Shown here one piece after another: positions 51,893 to 62,723 of a stretch of DNA of 64,000 bases (position 1 is its first letter; each line of letters opens with the position of its first letter). The stretch covers positions 10,946,501 to 11,010,500 of the forward strand of contig CM062219.1 in assembly GCA_031216445.1 (NCBI GenBank), read 5' to 3'. This stretch comes from Lateolabrax maculatus. Its lineage: Eukaryota > Chordata > Actinopteri > Acropomatiformes > Lateolabracidae. The translations under genes and the position numbers were made by a program. The notes under the pieces are model-generated. The model was not told the origin of the DNA. It saw only the letters and a program-made list of their open reading frames with translations, and did not search any database.

Positions 51893-51908
51893 ATCCTGAG
51901 GGGAAACG

Positions 51909-52754
51909 ATGCTCCCAATGGCCCTTCGTCTGATTGGTCTGTTTGTGGTGTTTTGCACCAGCAGCGGCTTGGCCGCACCTCTACCTCTCTACAGTCCTCT
52001 AGAGGGAAGTACAGACGAGGAAGATTTCAGTAACTTAACTTCCTTTCAGCCAACCATCAACAGTTCATCTGATTACCAAACCACACCTGTTGGCCCCACC
52101 CATGTGGAAACTGACTTTCTGAGTCAAGTTGTGAACTTTCTACAGGAGAACATGCTCCTTATCCTTGTTGCAGGCTCTTTCATCCTTCTTGTCTTCCTTA
52201 TTATCTGTGGGGCAATTTTCATGAGCCGCAGGCGCAAAGTCAATGCCTACTACCCTTCCTCCTTCCCCTCGAAAATGTATGTGGACCACAAGGACAAAAC
52301 CGGAGGGGCTAAACTCTTTAATGAAGTGCCAGAAAAACCTGCTCCTGAGCAGGAAAGTGAGCCAGTGGACTCTCACAAGCAGCTCCAGGCAGACATTATG
52401 AGGGCTGCCAAGAGCCTGCGCACACCAAATAAATCTGTGGATGCTGCAGAGGGAAGCGACCCTGGTCACAAAGTAGCGGACCACAGTCCTGAGGACAGCT
52501 CTAAACCAGATGGCAGCATCCCGGACCAGCAGCTACCAAGTCTCCCTGAGGAAAAGGAGCTGTGTGAGCTTTCTGACAGTGAGGCAGCTGCAGCTGCAGG
52601 CAGTCCTGAGCTGACTCCTTCAGAGCAGCCTTTTCCAGAGGAAGATGATTCACAGGAGCCTCTGGCTGGCAGGAGTCTCCGGCCCCCCTCTCTGCATATT
52701 CACAATGACTCTGCAACACTTCAGCTGATCGCAGGCGAGAAAACTGCCTTCTAA
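51909..52754 (+). CDS. tmem119: Transmembrane protein 119
   Basis: A single-pass type I membrane protein, in mammals known from osteoblast differentiation and as a microglia marker; its molecular action is unclear. 281 residues in one coding exon (human 283). Signal peptide about 1-23 (LFVVFCTSSGLAAP), a short acidic ectodomain with N-glycosylation sites Asn42 and Asn51, a membrane helix about 82-104, the basic stop SRRRK, then the family's best-conserved part, NAYYPSSFPSKMYVDHKDK, and an acidic, Pro/Ser-rich tail ending LIAGEKTAF. The exon begins at 51893 after a good acceptor, so the leader is spliced. Position between selplg and iscu matches human. The 3' end meets iscu tail to tail. Confidence 0.93.
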   Translation: MLPMALRLIGLFVVFCTSSGLAAPLPLYSPLEGSTDEEDFSNLTSFQPTINSSSDYQTTPVGPTHVETDFLSQVVNFLQENMLLILVAGSFILLVFLIICGAIFMSRRRKVNAYYPSSFPSKMYVDHKDKTGGAKLFNEVPEKPAPEQESEPVDSHKQLQADIMRAAKSLRTPNKSVDAAEGSDPGHKVADHSPEDSSKPDGSIPDQQLPSLPEEKELCELSDSEAAAAAGSPELTPSEQPFPEEDDSQEPLAGRSLRPPSLHIHNDSATLQLIAGEKTAF

Positions 52755-53534
52755 ATATTCTGAACACTGTGACCTGAATAGATTTTTTTACACTTTGAGT
52801 ACATGAGAGGTTATTTGTCTGGTGAACTTTTTAACAAGCATGTCTCCAAGTTTAAATGTTGAAATGTAGAAAAGTAGCTAAATTCCAATCCTAGGTGTTT
52901 TTCAGCAATATTTTAGCTTTATATTCAGTGGAGGGAAGATACACGAGGCAGCTTATTGCTTTGCTCTGAATAGATCATTCATACCATATTATATACATGT
53001 CTAAGGGACCAGCATCATTAACTTCTGGTACAAAAGTTCTTATGGGGTGATTTGATTTTTGTGTTGTTTAATAATCTCTCTTAATGTGTGTGTCTAATTC
53101 TGGCATTAGCACCACTTCAGTAAAAACTGCGTGGTATAAAGTCTCAAATACAAACACTGAGTATTGACAATGTTTTACAGATCTGTATTTGAATGTTGAA
53201 GTTCAGTCAGTTATAGAAAAACCACTGCTGGACAATACTTTTGGTTTACATGTAAAATTTACAGTAAATTTACAGTAAAATTCAGATGATCAGCAAACCT
53301 CTGAAAATTACAAATCTTTTTCATGCCAGACATTAGCAGGAAGTGCACCAGCCTAATTAATACCATTTATAATGACTGCATTTCATTTAGCTGGGCCAGT
53401 TCCACAACCCCCATATCATGAGCGTAGATCACTGAAATGTTTTACACAGACACTTAATTGATCTGAACCATCATTACTTAAATTAATTAAAACTGCACGT
53501 TTCTGTTCATGACAGGTCAAAATGTCTGTGGTAA

Positions 53535-53540
53535 AATAAA
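53535..53540 (+). terminator. Possible tmem119 polyadenylation signal
   Basis: AATAAA about 780 bases after the tmem119 stop, only 56 bases before the iscu signal on the other strand. Confidence 0.4.
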
Positions 53541-53595
53541 CTCGGCTGCTCTAAGTAATAAATTGCACTTCACACAAAATATGATTCAGGATACT

Positions 53596-53601
53596 TTTAT
53601 T
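53596..53601 (-). terminator. Possible iscu polyadenylation signal
   Basis: TTTATT on the plus strand is AATAAA on the minus strand, about 500 bases after the iscu stop. Together with the tmem119 signal it suggests two convergent 3' ends within about 100 bases. Confidence 0.4.
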
Positions 53602-54099
53602 ATGGACAAGAAAGCATTACTAAATAATTACAAACTGCACATTAAACCAGTGGACCCTTCATTGTTTCAAGCAACTTTGCTTAATTGCATATCAGAAGGT
53701 CAGTGCTTGGGGTGCAGGCTGGGTACTTTCACAGCTCAGCTCTAATCAATATCTCCACCACATCATTCAAAATGAGCACTCCTCAAGCACAAAATCTTTG
53801 AATGTAACACAAACTCAAAAATAAGGGTCAACTTTGGACCAGCAACCCAGACAAGACATACATTGTGCGTTTACGTGACTGGCTAAAAGATCCAGTGTAC
53901 AGGTTTGGAGGACCACAGACTAATACAGAAAGCCTGGAGTGACACGTCTACAGAGGGTTGATGATGGTGTACTGGTCATCAACATATTAGGCGTGCCTCA
54001 TCAATACTGCAGGAAAGGGAGGTGCACTACCGCTACTTCTCTTTGTGGACAGCAGGAAGAGAAAAGAGTGGCGCCCAGCTCGGAGTGCGAGTGCTCTGT

Positions 54100-56365
54100 T
54101 TAATTGCTGGCCCTGACTGCCTCCTGGTGGTCATCCTGTTGCTTGAGGCGATAGTCAGCCAGGGCAGCCTTGATGGCATCCTCCGCAAGCACTGAGGAGA
54201 AACAATTAGAGGTTAAATATACGTACATGTGTGGAGCAGCTTGGAAAAGGAGAACATTGTTAGAAAAAGTCAATGAAAACTTACTGGAGCAGTGAAGTTT
54301 AACCGGTGGAAGACTGAGCTCTTTGGCGATGTCAGTGTTCTTTATCATCAAAGCTTCGTCCACCTGGAAAGAAAAGCACATAGCTCCAGTGACCACAAAA
54401 GCCTTTCCAGTCCATGATAAGACACGAGCAGAGCAGAATAAATAAGAATTTGAAAAGCAGGAGGCAGAGAAAGAAGTGTCATGTCTGTACTGTGTTCACT
54501 CACAGATTTGCCCTTCACCCACTCAGTAGCCAAAGAGCTGGAGGCAATAGCAGAGCCACAGCCAAAAGTTTTGAACCTGGCATCCACAATCTTCCCCTGG
54601 TCATCGACCTCAATCTGTCGAAATTAGAGTTTTTAGAGTTTCACTCAAATGCCAAAGAGGGAAAAGACTCACATTACATTTTACAAGTCTATGATAATGA
54701 TTAAATTCTTAAAAACTTCAAGTGACCGTTTCATTTTCAAGCAGTGGATAAAATATCTTAATAAACTGCACATGGAGTTTTCCCTAAAAATGAAATAAAA
54801 ATGCTTTACAGCAAAGCTAAACTAAATAATTTAAGACTTAACGGATCTACTTGGTAAAACAAGAATGTAACGTATAAGGGCTCTGTGTACTTTAACTGTG
54901 TTATTACAGTATAATTCAGTCTAAATGGCCCTGTGTATATATCCATCCATGCTTAGTGACAAACATACCTGGAGCTTCATTACATCTCCACAGGCTGGTG
55001 CGCCCACCAAGCCGGTCCCAACGTTCTTGGAGGTTTTGTCCAAAGTGCCCACATTTCTTGGGTTCTCATAATGATCCACCACCTGCATACAGAAAAGAAA
55101 GGAAACACTGAATTAGGAGAAAATAATATGCGTCTAAGTAGGCCTCAAGCAAATTGTTTGGGGAATTACACAACACAGAAAAAAATTTGATGAAGTAAAA
55201 AAACATTAGTATTCTGGGAGGTTTTTTGTATTCTGCTATAATCCGGGAAAAAAAATGTCTAGAAGTCTTGAGCATCACTGTTATACAAGTACAAGTTTTC
55301 GCCGTTACGTAAGGGACATTGACATAAACGGATTAGGACCGGATTTCATTGTCCACTACACAAACTCGTGCATCCTGCCCTGCTCCCCCTAGTTTCTGCT
55401 GAGTCATTCTGACCACAACAATATGAAGTGACTGGGCTTGTATCACAATGCATGAAGAAAAACACTAAATTTAATATACAAAATGACATGTGATTTAAAA
55501 TATGTAGTATGTTTGCTGTCAAAATTTTGTTAGGATCTTTTAGGATCTTTTAGGAATTTTATGGTGTAGAAATAAAATTAGTTCAAAAAAGTCTCTTTAT
55601 GATCTTACAGCTTTTTAAAGGAACTTAACATTTTCGAAGGAAAGCAGATATATAACTGGATCTCAGATATAAAGCCAGGCTCACCTGTTAACAGGCCATA
55701 ATTAGAGTGCGTCACAGCCACAAAAAGCCCTTAAATAAAGGTATATTCAGTTTTTAAATCATTCAAACAGTAAAACATCACAACCCGTCTCTGTTTATCA
55801 GCATACGCCAATTTAAATTGAATGCAACTTTTGATTGCGATTGTCTCCATGTTGCATCAGCTGAGCAGGGCTGCTGTGAGGACGGTTCAAACACGCAGCA
55901 TCCTCCGCAGGACGACACCCAGAACAACACCCAGAACAACACCCAGGACATCTCACCCTGCGCTCCTCCACCGACCCTTAAAACCTCATTAATCGGATGT
56001 GATTCAGGTATTAAAGCCGCGGCAGTGCCCGGCCGGAGGGCAGATTAGCGACGTTACCCAAGTCCTCAACTCCCTAACCCGCATGAGAGCAGACCGATGT
56101 AACATGGCATAATGTACAGCCAACCATTAATAAACTAACTTCTTGTCAGCCGAGCCATGTTAACCACTGTAACCTACCCACCACGCCATTATGAAACTGT
56201 GACTACTCGAGGCTGCCGGTGGCGTTTTGTAAACACACACACGAGGCGTTTTTTTTTTTTTACCTTCTTGTGGTAGCAGCACTGGGTGATGAACTCCGGC
56301 GCGGAGAGCCTCCTGGTGATGAAAGTCAGCGGGTTGAGACACTTGTTCGCCACGGTGCCCGCCAT
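54100..56365 (-). CDS. iscu: Iron-sulfur cluster assembly scaffold ISCU, 5 exons
   Basis: Mitochondrial scaffold on which NFS1, frataxin and ferredoxin build [2Fe-2S] clusters. Exons on the minus strand: 56365-56264, 55082-54969, 54614-54504, 54363-54285, 54191-54100; the phases agree, giving 165 residues (human 167). An N-terminal presequence of about 30 residues (MAGTVANKCLNPLTFITRR) precedes the mature start YHKKVVDHYENPRNVG. Cluster ligands are in place: Cys65 (APACGD, with Asp67), Cys91 (TFGCGSAIA), His133-Cys134 (LHCS). The chaperone-docking motif LPPVK is at 127-131 and the following Met136 matches human Met140. Another ATG lies upstream in frame (MTSPRSGSQL), but the family start fits 56365. 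Its promoter lies to the right. Confidence 0.97.
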
Positions 56366-56480
56366 GCTCACGGACGGAGGGATGGCGCAGTCTGAGAGCT
56401 GGGAGCCGCTCCGGGGTGACGTCAACGAGGAGGCGACACGTCACTGCCCGGGGGCGGGGCTAACCCCACCCCCTCCGTCT
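56366..56480 (-). promoter_or_regulatory. iscu: iscu promoter: CRE and GC box
   Basis: Within 100 bases upstream of the iscu start are a perfect palindromic cAMP-response element, TGACGTCA (56417-56424), and a GC box, GGGGGCGGGGC (56450-56460 approx.), in CpG-rich DNA. This is a typical housekeeping promoter without a TATA box. Confidence 0.6.
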
Positions 56481-56939
56481 GCGCATGTCCGGTTTATGTA
56501 AACATGTTTTCATAACACAGCACAGTCATGGTGAACACTCACTAACCCCGTTTAAAAACAGTTTATTTCAAGTTTTTTTTTTTTTTACACTTTAGTCTAT
56601 GGTATACCAGAAAATAACAAGGTGACGTCTTCAATTGTTGGAAATGTTTAACCAAAAGAAAGAAGGCCCCAAACCCGTGAGAATAATACAGCACAGCTTC
56701 TGCTGATGCCGGATGGAAGTGGACTAACACGTACAAAGTGTAACGATGTGCATGTCCGCCAAGCTTCTCAAAGAAAGAGCACAACTCGACCTAGTTTTTC
56801 AGGAGGTCACAAACTAAGGACATGAGCTGGATAAGGGATTGTTTTTACTTTGTAAGTAGCCTACTGTATCTCACACAAGGCTAAGGAAGAACATTTCAGA
56901 GTTTTACATAAAATGAACCCTGCTAATTGTCTTATTGCT

Positions 56940-57235
56940 AGGTTTACAGACATTGATCTCTATGGTACCTTTTGTAAACATATAGAAACAATCTCTCACC
57001 TATTTTTTGCCTGTGAAATACCCCCCAAAATTTTGGAAGGATCTAGAGACACATTTTTTTGAAGCCGCAAACTCTGTTTACTCTTTTATTCTCAAATATA
57101 TTATTTGTTACTGTGATAATCCAGACGATGGCGCTCTTGGATATCTGATTAATTTCATTATTCTGTATGCAAAGTTTTTGTTCACAAACAGCAATTTTCT
57201 AGATTATTACCTAAAATCTCACTTTTTATGTTAGA
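56940..57235 (+). pseudogene. Decayed L1-type LINE ORF2 C-terminal fragment
   Basis: One frame reads IETISHLFFACE near 56985-57020, the typical start of the L1 ORF2 C-terminal zinc-knuckle region (ISHLFF.C), and the next frame continues KFWKDLETHFF and then a hydrophobic stretch (FILKYIICYC...INFIILYAKFLF), as in L1 elements. The frame shifts within a C run (about 57020-57028), so the copy is dead. Only this short 3' part of the coding region is present. Confidence 0.55.
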
Positions 57236-57479
57236 ATCACTCACTAAACCCCTCAGAGTACTAAACAACAAAAAAGTAATACACTTTTGGAAAATGAGTA
57301 AACTTTTTCTCTGAATCCTCTGAATTCAGCATAATCTGAGGACTCATATTCAGAATCCTCTGAAACTGCTTATATTTGTGTATGTGTACTCCTTTTGTTG
57401 TTGTTTTTCTTTTCTTATGTAGTAAAGTTTCATTAGTGGGCCGGCTGTGTGTCAACACAGAGGCGCACTCTTGTTCTCC

Positions 57480-57810
57480 TCCATACTTATGATTATTATA
57501 ATTATTATTATTCCGTATCTTCCTGATATTTCACCGTGCTTCTCCTCCCACAGCTTTGAAAGCACATACGCCAAAAATACATCACGAATAAGCAATAAGA
57601 CTCTATAACTCATCTACCTCTGTCAGAGCCACCACCACAGAACTGCACTAAATATACCTGTCTCCTTGCACTGTGTACCCTGTACAACACTCCACTCCAT
57701 ACTGGAACATTTAATTTTATTTTATTTTATTCTATTGTATTGTATTTTATTGTATTCAAATATACCGGCTGCTATGACGACTTAATTTCCCTTCGGGGAT
57801 GAATAAAGTA

Positions 57811-57845
<35 letters not shown>
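57480..57845 (+). mobile_element. LINE 3' end with (TATC)n tail
   Basis: The right part reads 'cccttcggggatgaataaagta' followed by about nine ATCT units (57811-57845). In fish genomes, 'cccttcgggatgaataaagt' with a simple-repeat tail is the usual 3' end of a non-LTR retrotransposon. The left boundary is approximate. Confidence 0.6.
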
Positions 57846-58354
57846 AAATGTATTATATATATAAATATAAAATGGTGGTCAGTTTTTCTGTCCATTTGGA
57901 ATGAATGGAGCATTGCTTTTGAAGAAGGCTCAAATTCACTCCACTTTGAGTGAACACCATATCACCATACTTAGCTGTAGAAGAATGATTCAACATTGGA
58001 ATTATTCCTTAGGTGTCGGACAATATCCAAACTTTGCCATTTATTGATCGGAAGTACGGTTTTCACACTATCCCCCTTGCTATTGTTTACCGAAATGTTT
58101 GTGTATATTCCTTTTCTTAATGACTAAAAACAAAGCCCCACACCCAAAGACATTCACTTTACAATGATGCCTACCATATAATCAACACTACTGTTGCTGC
58201 TGTTTACATTCCCTGTTTGGCTAATAGACCTAATAGACTTTTCAGGTTATTTCTCTTATTTTTTTATAAGGGAAAACCACATTGAACGAAATAGTAGTCA
58301 TATATTGTATTTATTTATATATATGTCTGTATTTTTTTGTTTGGAGGGGAACTT

Positions 58355-58720
58355 TAAGTGGTATAAAGTGAAAATATTTAAGTAAAGTACAAGTACCTAA
58401 AAATTCTGTATGTACATAGTTACTTTTCACCACTATACACTACCCAATGATAATTCAAAGAGTTCAAATTAGCTCCACCTCAACCTGGCTACTATATTTA
58501 AAGGCATCAGTAAAAATAACACAATAACACTGTAGACATTATGAAACAAGATTATCCACAATGAGTACTTTTACTTGTGATACTTAAGTATATTTTAGCG
58601 CAAATAATTCTGTACTCCATTTTAAGTCAAACTGAGAATTACTTGCAATTTAGTATTTTGTACATTGTGGTATTTGCACTTTTAAACCAAGTAAAGATCT
58701 GAATACTTCTTCCAACTTTG
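58355..58720. mobile_element. Two abutting MITE-like fragments
   Basis: The first fragment (58355-58437) carries 'aagtaaagtacaagtacct' and ends 'agttacttttcaccacta', the right end of the family seen at 4386-4820. The second (58440-58720) runs the other way and ends 'agtaaagatctgaatacttc' then 'ttccaac', the left end in reverse. So two copies, or a rearranged one, lie head to tail. Confidence 0.55.
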
Positions 58721-59839
58721 CTAAAACGTCATTTGAATAAATAGAAGTCAGGATGGGCTCTTTAAAAGGAATGTGTATAATTGATTGCTTTAATGAAAAT
58801 ATAATACTTTCTTGATCAAACTGATTTGGTTGCCTTGTGATTATTCTTTGAAAATAGATTGCTCAGCTATTTTTCTGTTACATAACTGCATCATATGAGT
58901 TTTAGGGAACAGAACCTACGTACAAAACATGCATAACAACCAATGTAAAATATGAGATGAAAAGTTAAATTGCTTAATACACTGAATCTGACAACTATGA
59001 TAATCAGAGTATGTATGTAATGTCACTTCAGCAGGTATTGGTAAAAATGCAGTCACCTTTATCGAATCCCTTTACCTGACTGAAAACCTTAATAGACAAC
59101 AAACACCAGCACTGTTTCATGGCTTGTGATATGATGCTAAGAAAATATCACTGCAAAAATGTCAAACTTAGAGTTTAACTCAGAAAAATGTGTACAAACA
59201 GTCCTTAAGACAACTGAATATAGAAGCCTTTACAGTTTCAAACTTGTGGAAACGATCACATGCTGAACGTCTAAAATATGCAAGTCAAAAACTTCCTCTT
59301 CCTGCCATTTGCTGTGTTGGCTTTCTTAATCATCTAAATCAGTGATCTCAGAACTGTTAATTCACTACAATACAATACAGTACAATTATTAGTAGTGATA
59401 AATATGTATGTATGTCCACAGCCTTTCTTAATGTAATTTCTATTATGAATTATATGGATGGATTAGAATTCTTTACTTTCACAAATGAACAGCTTGGTTT
59501 TAAATGAAAGCAGGGCACAAATGTGTGTCATATTTTGTGGGATAAGCAAGTGCCACTACCGCAAACATTTGAGGTTTCTTTTCTCTTAAAGATGTCAACG
59601 TAATTAAGACATTGGTAATTCTATCATAAGTTGTAATGTCGTAATTTTTTTTTTGTCTCTGTATGGGCGTGAAGGGATCTTCTTTATTAGATATGACCAA
59701 GTGAACCCTTAAACAGCTGAAAATGTTCTCACTCACAAAAACAGTAGTTTTCATAAATAAGTGAGAGGGAAGAGCCTCATTTGTTCCATGACAAATAAAT
59801 GGTGATTTTTTTTTGTCACTTTCGTCAGAGACACTGTCC

Positions 59840-59916
59840 AGGAAACAGAAGTGAGAAGTAGCATGTTGCCGCAAGGGACAGAGGCAGAAGTGTTCCAGTC
59901 CACGTCGAGGCATAAC
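59840..59916 (+). other. Probable untranslated exon of cmklr1-like gene
   Basis: A donor AAC|GTGAGT follows 59916, and the coding exon begins after the acceptor TTTCAG at 60044. The 127-base intron between them is a normal size for this genome. The 5' boundary is a guess. Confidence 0.4.
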
Positions 59917-60058
59917 GTGAGTACTTAAGTATATTTTATGTATGTAGGTTGTATATTTTCTTGATAAAATGTTGAAGTGTTAGAATCATCTATGTTTATA
60001 TGTTTACGTGTTTATAAGGAAATACACCGTGCTTCATATTTCAGGAAAAGTCACCAAC

Positions 60059-61066
60059 ATGGATGTGGATTATATTGAATATGAGGACTACACTCCAGAC
60101 AATATCACTGAGAACTCTGTCACAACTGGAACGCTGTATGTCAGTAGTTCTAAGTCTACTTTGACTTATGTTCTGGTGACGGTCAATATTATTATATCTG
60201 TTATTGGCCTTGGAGGAAATTCATTAGTTATCTGGATCTGTGGATGGAAAATGAAAAGAACGGTCATCACCACCTGGTACATCAGTCTGGCCATTTCAGA
60301 CTTTCTGTTCTGTGTCTTTTTGCCCCTGGAAGTTTTCTACATGATTACCTCACACTGGCCTTTTGGACTGGTCTTGTGCAAGCTCACCTCCTCCGCCCTG
60401 TTTCTCAACATGTACAGCAGTGTGTTTCTGTTGGTTCTGATCAGCGTTGATCGCTGTATAATGGTTTCATTTCCTGTGTGGTCACATAACCACCGGACAG
60501 TGTGGAAAGCATTCAGCATAGTTGTCATCATGTGGCTCATTTCAGCACTCCTGACGTTACCCTCGCTGATCTTCCGACAAACCGTAGTCCATGGCTCAGT
60601 TACTCAGTGCTACACCGGTTACATGGACCACTCCAGACACAAGGCGGTGGTATTGACTCGATTCATCTGCGGGTTTCTAATTCCTTTTCTAATGATTGTG
60701 TTTTGCTGCTCGGTGCTTGGTGTGAAGCTGAGAAGTTTGACCATCAAGTCAACAAAGCCTTACAAAGTCATGGTGGCGCTCATCTTGTCATTTTTCTTCT
60801 GCTGGGTCCCCTATCATAGCTTTGTTCTTTTGGAGTTAGACTTGAATAACCAAAGCCTGGAAGTACTTAAAACTGGCCTGAAGGTGGGGGCCACCCTGGC
60901 TGCAGCAAACAGCTTCATATCCCCAGTTCTCTATGTGTTCATTGGTAATGACTTTAAACAAACCCTAAAGCGGTCTTTGACATCAAGGATAGAGGAGGCA
61001 ATGGCGGAGGATTTTCGTACAGCTGGTCTCAATCACTCAAGGTCCAAGTCGATGGAAGTGATCTAA
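60059..61066 (+). CDS. cmklr1: Chemerin-receptor-like GPCR (CMKLR1 type)
   Basis: A class A receptor of the chemoattractant group; mammalian CMKLR1 binds chemerin and guides leukocytes. 335 residues in one coding exon. The start at 60059 is chosen since an acceptor at 60043-60044 cuts off the longer frame from 60008. N-terminus acidic with Tyr5, 8 and 11 (possible sulfation) and glycosylation site Asn15. Seven helices; Asn54 (1.50), Asp81 (2.50), Cys107-Cys184 disulfide, DRC at 131-133 (the usual variant in this group), CWVPYH at 248-253, and a Ser-containing tail. The phrases DRCIMVSFPVWSHNHRTV and LTRFICGFLIP match CMKLR1. Odd: NPxxY is SPVLY (Ser288). Synteny with iscu supports cmklr1, but a fish-specific paralogue is possible. 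Confidence 0.85.
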   Translation: MDVDYIEYEDYTPDNITENSVTTGTLYVSSSKSTLTYVLVTVNIIISVIGLGGNSLVIWICGWKMKRTVITTWYISLAISDFLFCVFLPLEVFYMITSHWPFGLVLCKLTSSALFLNMYSSVFLLVLISVDRCIMVSFPVWSHNHRTVWKAFSIVVIMWLISALLTLPSLIFRQTVVHGSVTQCYTGYMDHSRHKAVVLTRFICGFLIPFLMIVFCCSVLGVKLRSLTIKSTKPYKVMVALILSFFFCWVPYHSFVLLELDLNNQSLEVLKTGLKVGATLAAANSFISPVLYVFIGNDFKQTLKRSLTSRIEEAMAEDFRTAGLNHSRSKSMEVI

Positions 61067-62150
61067 AATCAAGTTGAAACCTTTGTCATCAGTGACAAGG
61101 TGTATTTTAAAGTACAGAACATGATTAAAGAGCTGGGTGAGAAAACCATATGTCATGGCATGTTTAACCTCAGATGTGTAAAGTAGGCTATGTATAGTAT
61201 ACTGTAAATACATGTATGTATTGATGATTTATTTATCATTATGATAAAACCCCATTATTTTTTAGCACAAAATCAAATTTGCATTCATGTGATTTTCAAC
61301 TTTATGAAAAAAATCTTTATACAGATATTTTGTATTTTATACTGTTTTTATGTGGGAATTCCTTGTGTGTTTTCCTTGTGTGAGCTTTCTTCAAATGTCC
61401 CCTTATGGGACTAATGAAGTACTTTGAATTGACTAAAATGTTTATATCATATCTACTATACAGGCTACTGTGAGCTAAAACATAATTGAAGTGAAACATT
61501 TATGTGGCCATCAAAAACGAATGTTCTTGAAAAATACAAACCTTTATTCTTAATTGTGTTATAGAAATGAACATTTCTAAAGGAAAGTAAACAAATGAGT
61601 CACTATTTACATTGTTTTAACTTTCTTCTGCAAATTTCTGTAAATAACTTGCCTTTCATTTAATGTAGCCCTACTTGCAAACATTATCTTTTTATGTGTT
61701 TTTTTTTTTAAATCAATAAAAGGCATGGAACCTGTACTTATTGCTATTTATACATTAATAATGGAATAAAATACAAAACACAGAACTTTTCAGTGTCTTT
61801 TAGTTTGTTCTTTTGGTACTTTTACTGTTTGGTTCACTCTCATGTATCTTGTATCCAGAAAAAAAAAATCTCTGGAGCTTGTGAACACAGTGGAGGTTTT
61901 AGCAGCTGAAGTACCAGCTATTTTTTAAAACAGCGCTCAAAAGTGACTGAACATTGGACACACAGTCGCCTGGTGGACAGAAACCTGACTACAAATGAAC
62001 GATAATGTCCCTCCTTATCAGATGAGTTTGTAAAATACATAACTGTCTGTTAAAAAGTTCGCCTTTTAACCTCATATGGTTATAATATGCCAATATCAAT
62101 GCCCCAAAAAAAATCCATTAAAGCAGGTTTGAACATCTGGAAAAGATACC
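61067..62150 (+). other. cmklr1 3' region
   Basis: AT-rich, no coding exon. AATAAA at 61715-61720 is a plausible polyadenylation signal for cmklr1. A line near 61385-61430 ('gtccccttatgggactaat') resembles a decayed LINE tail. Confidence 0.45.
61715..61720 (+). terminator. Possible cmklr1 polyadenylation signal
   Basis: AATAAA about 650 bases after the cmklr1 stop, preceded by a T run. Confidence 0.45.
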
Positions 62151-62723
62151 GACGCCTTGGTCGGTGCGGCTCCTTGCACCTGGCAGGCCTCGCTGCGGGC
62201 AGCAGAGGCCCAGGCTCGGCCGTGGCCCCGCCCCCGGGATCCACTTCCTGTTGACGTCAGAGCCGCTGCGGATGCGTGATGCAACGAGCAGTGAGGATAT
62301 TCACCAACTTCTCACAACAAGTTTAGATCTCGAGTCATAAAAAAAAACACTTTCGGGACGACAGTGCGGTGTTTTCGCAGTCCGTTGCTTTGTGTTCGGT
62401 GAATCCTTCAGGCGGTAAAACCGGAGCCGGGTTTTCCTCTCGGTGCTAACGTTAGCAGCTCCGCAACGACAGCCTCCAGTAGATGGGAGCTAACTAGCAG
62501 CTGGTCGACTTTTTTTTTTTTTCTTCTTTTTATTCGATTTCCCTTTTTTTTAGACTTTTAAGAGTGTTTTTTTGTGCCAAGCTCGGCCTCTCGTCTTCTC
62601 CCCCCTTTTGCTGCCCACCAACCCCCACTCGCTTGGCCTCCATATGCGCTGATTTAGTCGCGCCGGGTGCCTCCAGAGCCCCCGACCCACCTGTACCTAC
62701 TCGTTGAGCGGATCTGTCTTTAA
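62151..62723 (+). promoter_or_regulatory. rnf185: rnf185 promoter and 5' UTR
   Basis: CpG-rich. A GC box (CCCCGCCCCC, 62227-62236), an ETS-type ACTTCCTG (62243-62250) and a perfect CRE, TGACGTCA (62252-62259), lie close together. Transcription probably starts within the next 100 bases; the leader then runs to the ATG at 62724 with a T run near 62510-62523. Confidence 0.6.

Larger units (their letters stand above)
56481..59840. other. Transposon-rich interval between iscu and cmklr1
   Basis: No host gene is visible. Listed separately below are a decayed L1-type fragment (56940-57235), a LINE 3' end with a TATC tail (57480-57845) and two abutting fragments of a MITE-like element (58355-58720). 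The rest is AT-rich unique DNA. Confidence 0.5.

Noticed and set aside
60008..60058. Upstream in-frame ATG for the chemerin-type receptor
   Set aside because: A good splice acceptor lies at 60043-60044, after this ATG, and the acidic N-terminus typical of the family starts at 60059.
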